A stretch of 64,000 bases of DNA from positions 1-64,000 of the forward strand of contig VXCM01000155.1 of NCBI GenBank assembly GCA_014773175.1, read 5' to 3'. The stretch is from Lucifuga dentata (taxonomy: Eukaryota > Chordata > Actinopteri > Ophidiiformes > Bythitidae). Below, in pieces: positions 63,301 through 64,000 of the stretch. Both the position numbers and the translations under genes were made by a program. Position 1 is the first letter of the stretch; each line of letters begins with the position of its first letter. Below the pieces are notes generated by a model. The model was not told the DNA's origin. It ran no database searches and was given only the letters and a program-made list of their open reading frames with translations.

Positions 63301-64000
63301 TAGTTTTGTGCCAAAATGTTATTGGGATACAGTGGCTCACAAAATAACTGTATTGTAACTGTCTAGAATAATCTCTTATCAAAAGAAATATTTTAAACAG
63401 TGAACCAACAGCAGACTGAGAAAAAAAATCTTTGTATTAAAATCACAGTGGGATGACAAGAGCAAGACGAGTCAAAGGTTTTCTACACTCAGTCATTAAC
63501 TTACATGTCGATTTTTCATTATTTACATGTTGAAAAATTCTTTGAAAAGGCTGCAGTCATGTTAGCATGTTATCTGCATGCCAATAGGTTGTAAATGCAG
63601 CTTTTGGGTTATCCATACACACACACACACACACAATGCTGTAGTATAACTTAAGCTGGAGTAAACATTATATTATTAATACAGTGACGTTTTTTATAAG
63701 CTGTGATGTTTAAATATTATCTGTACTAATGCTCCAGTGTAGTATTCATGTCCAACAGCAAGGAAATGTAGATGCCAACTAAAGACAAGTGACCAAAGAG
63801 CCTGATGGGTGGAATCAAGTGTAAACACACTAACCTGCAGAAACTGCAGTAGTGAAATATGGAAACATGAATTGTTCATCCCAAAAGTTTGATCTCATTT
63901 TCCTCTGAAGTGAATGAAATTAACAGGGTTGCCTTTACACAGGTGCAAAGAAGTGTGACCAAGTGTTTTATAGACAAGAAACCCACACTATATCCAAAAT
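60361..64000. other. Non-coding stretch
   Basis: No exon, RNA gene or repeat family recognised. It contains an A-run near 61286, a G-run (about 61850-61867) and a CA array (about 63618-63636). Confidence 0.45.

Overview
This 64 kb window looks like teleost fish nuclear DNA. It is AT-rich, mostly non-coding, and dense in microsatellites. It carries repeat families typical of ray-finned fish: Rex3 and RTE LINEs, a Penelope-like GIY-YIG remnant, V-SINE-like SINEs, and hAT, Harbinger-like and Tc1/mariner-like fragments. Genes are split into short exons with GT-AG introns. No bacterial genes, CRISPR array, tRNA or rRNA is visible.

Layout. Positions 1-19,700 hold no protein gene I can support. They contain a palindromic Tc1/mariner-type MITE (1179-1821), a Harbinger-like element with nested inverted repeats (about 4066-5456), a solo LTR (5593-6401), a pogo-like deletion derivative (about 6426-7186), an L2-type LINE 3' end (about 9577-9800), a GATA array, a 5'-truncated Rex3 copy with a perfect 14-bp target-site duplication (11023-11802), and a 5'-truncated RTE-type copy with a perfect 15-bp duplication and an uninterrupted reverse-transcriptase frame (13538-14646, minus).

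From about 19.8 to 46.7 kb, a promoter-like segment (exact YY1 consensus, CRE-like GACGTC) is followed on the plus strand by a chain of up to 16 short exons. The chain is compatible in splice phase from an ATG at 19993 to a TGA at 46699 and would encode roughly 490-510 residues. I do not recognise the protein. The 5' cluster (19993-22329) and the 3' pair (45969-46699) are the best supported; the short exons between are tentative. Its introns contain SINEs, MITEs, an hAT BED-finger fragment and the Penelope-like remnant.

From 54,936 to 57,243 lies a complete four-exon plus-strand gene that I identify as lrrc51 (leucine-rich repeat containing 51, 173 aa). In mammals it is the LRRC51/LRTOMT locus. 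No tomt-like exon was found in the 6.7 kb downstream. The last 6.7 kb hold only repeats, including an internally deleted L2-type LINE.

Assembly note: twelve single-base Ns occur. Nine sit in or beside homopolymers or low-complexity tracts. Three separate perfect 63-67 bp direct duplications, which look like unmerged contig overlaps rather than biology.
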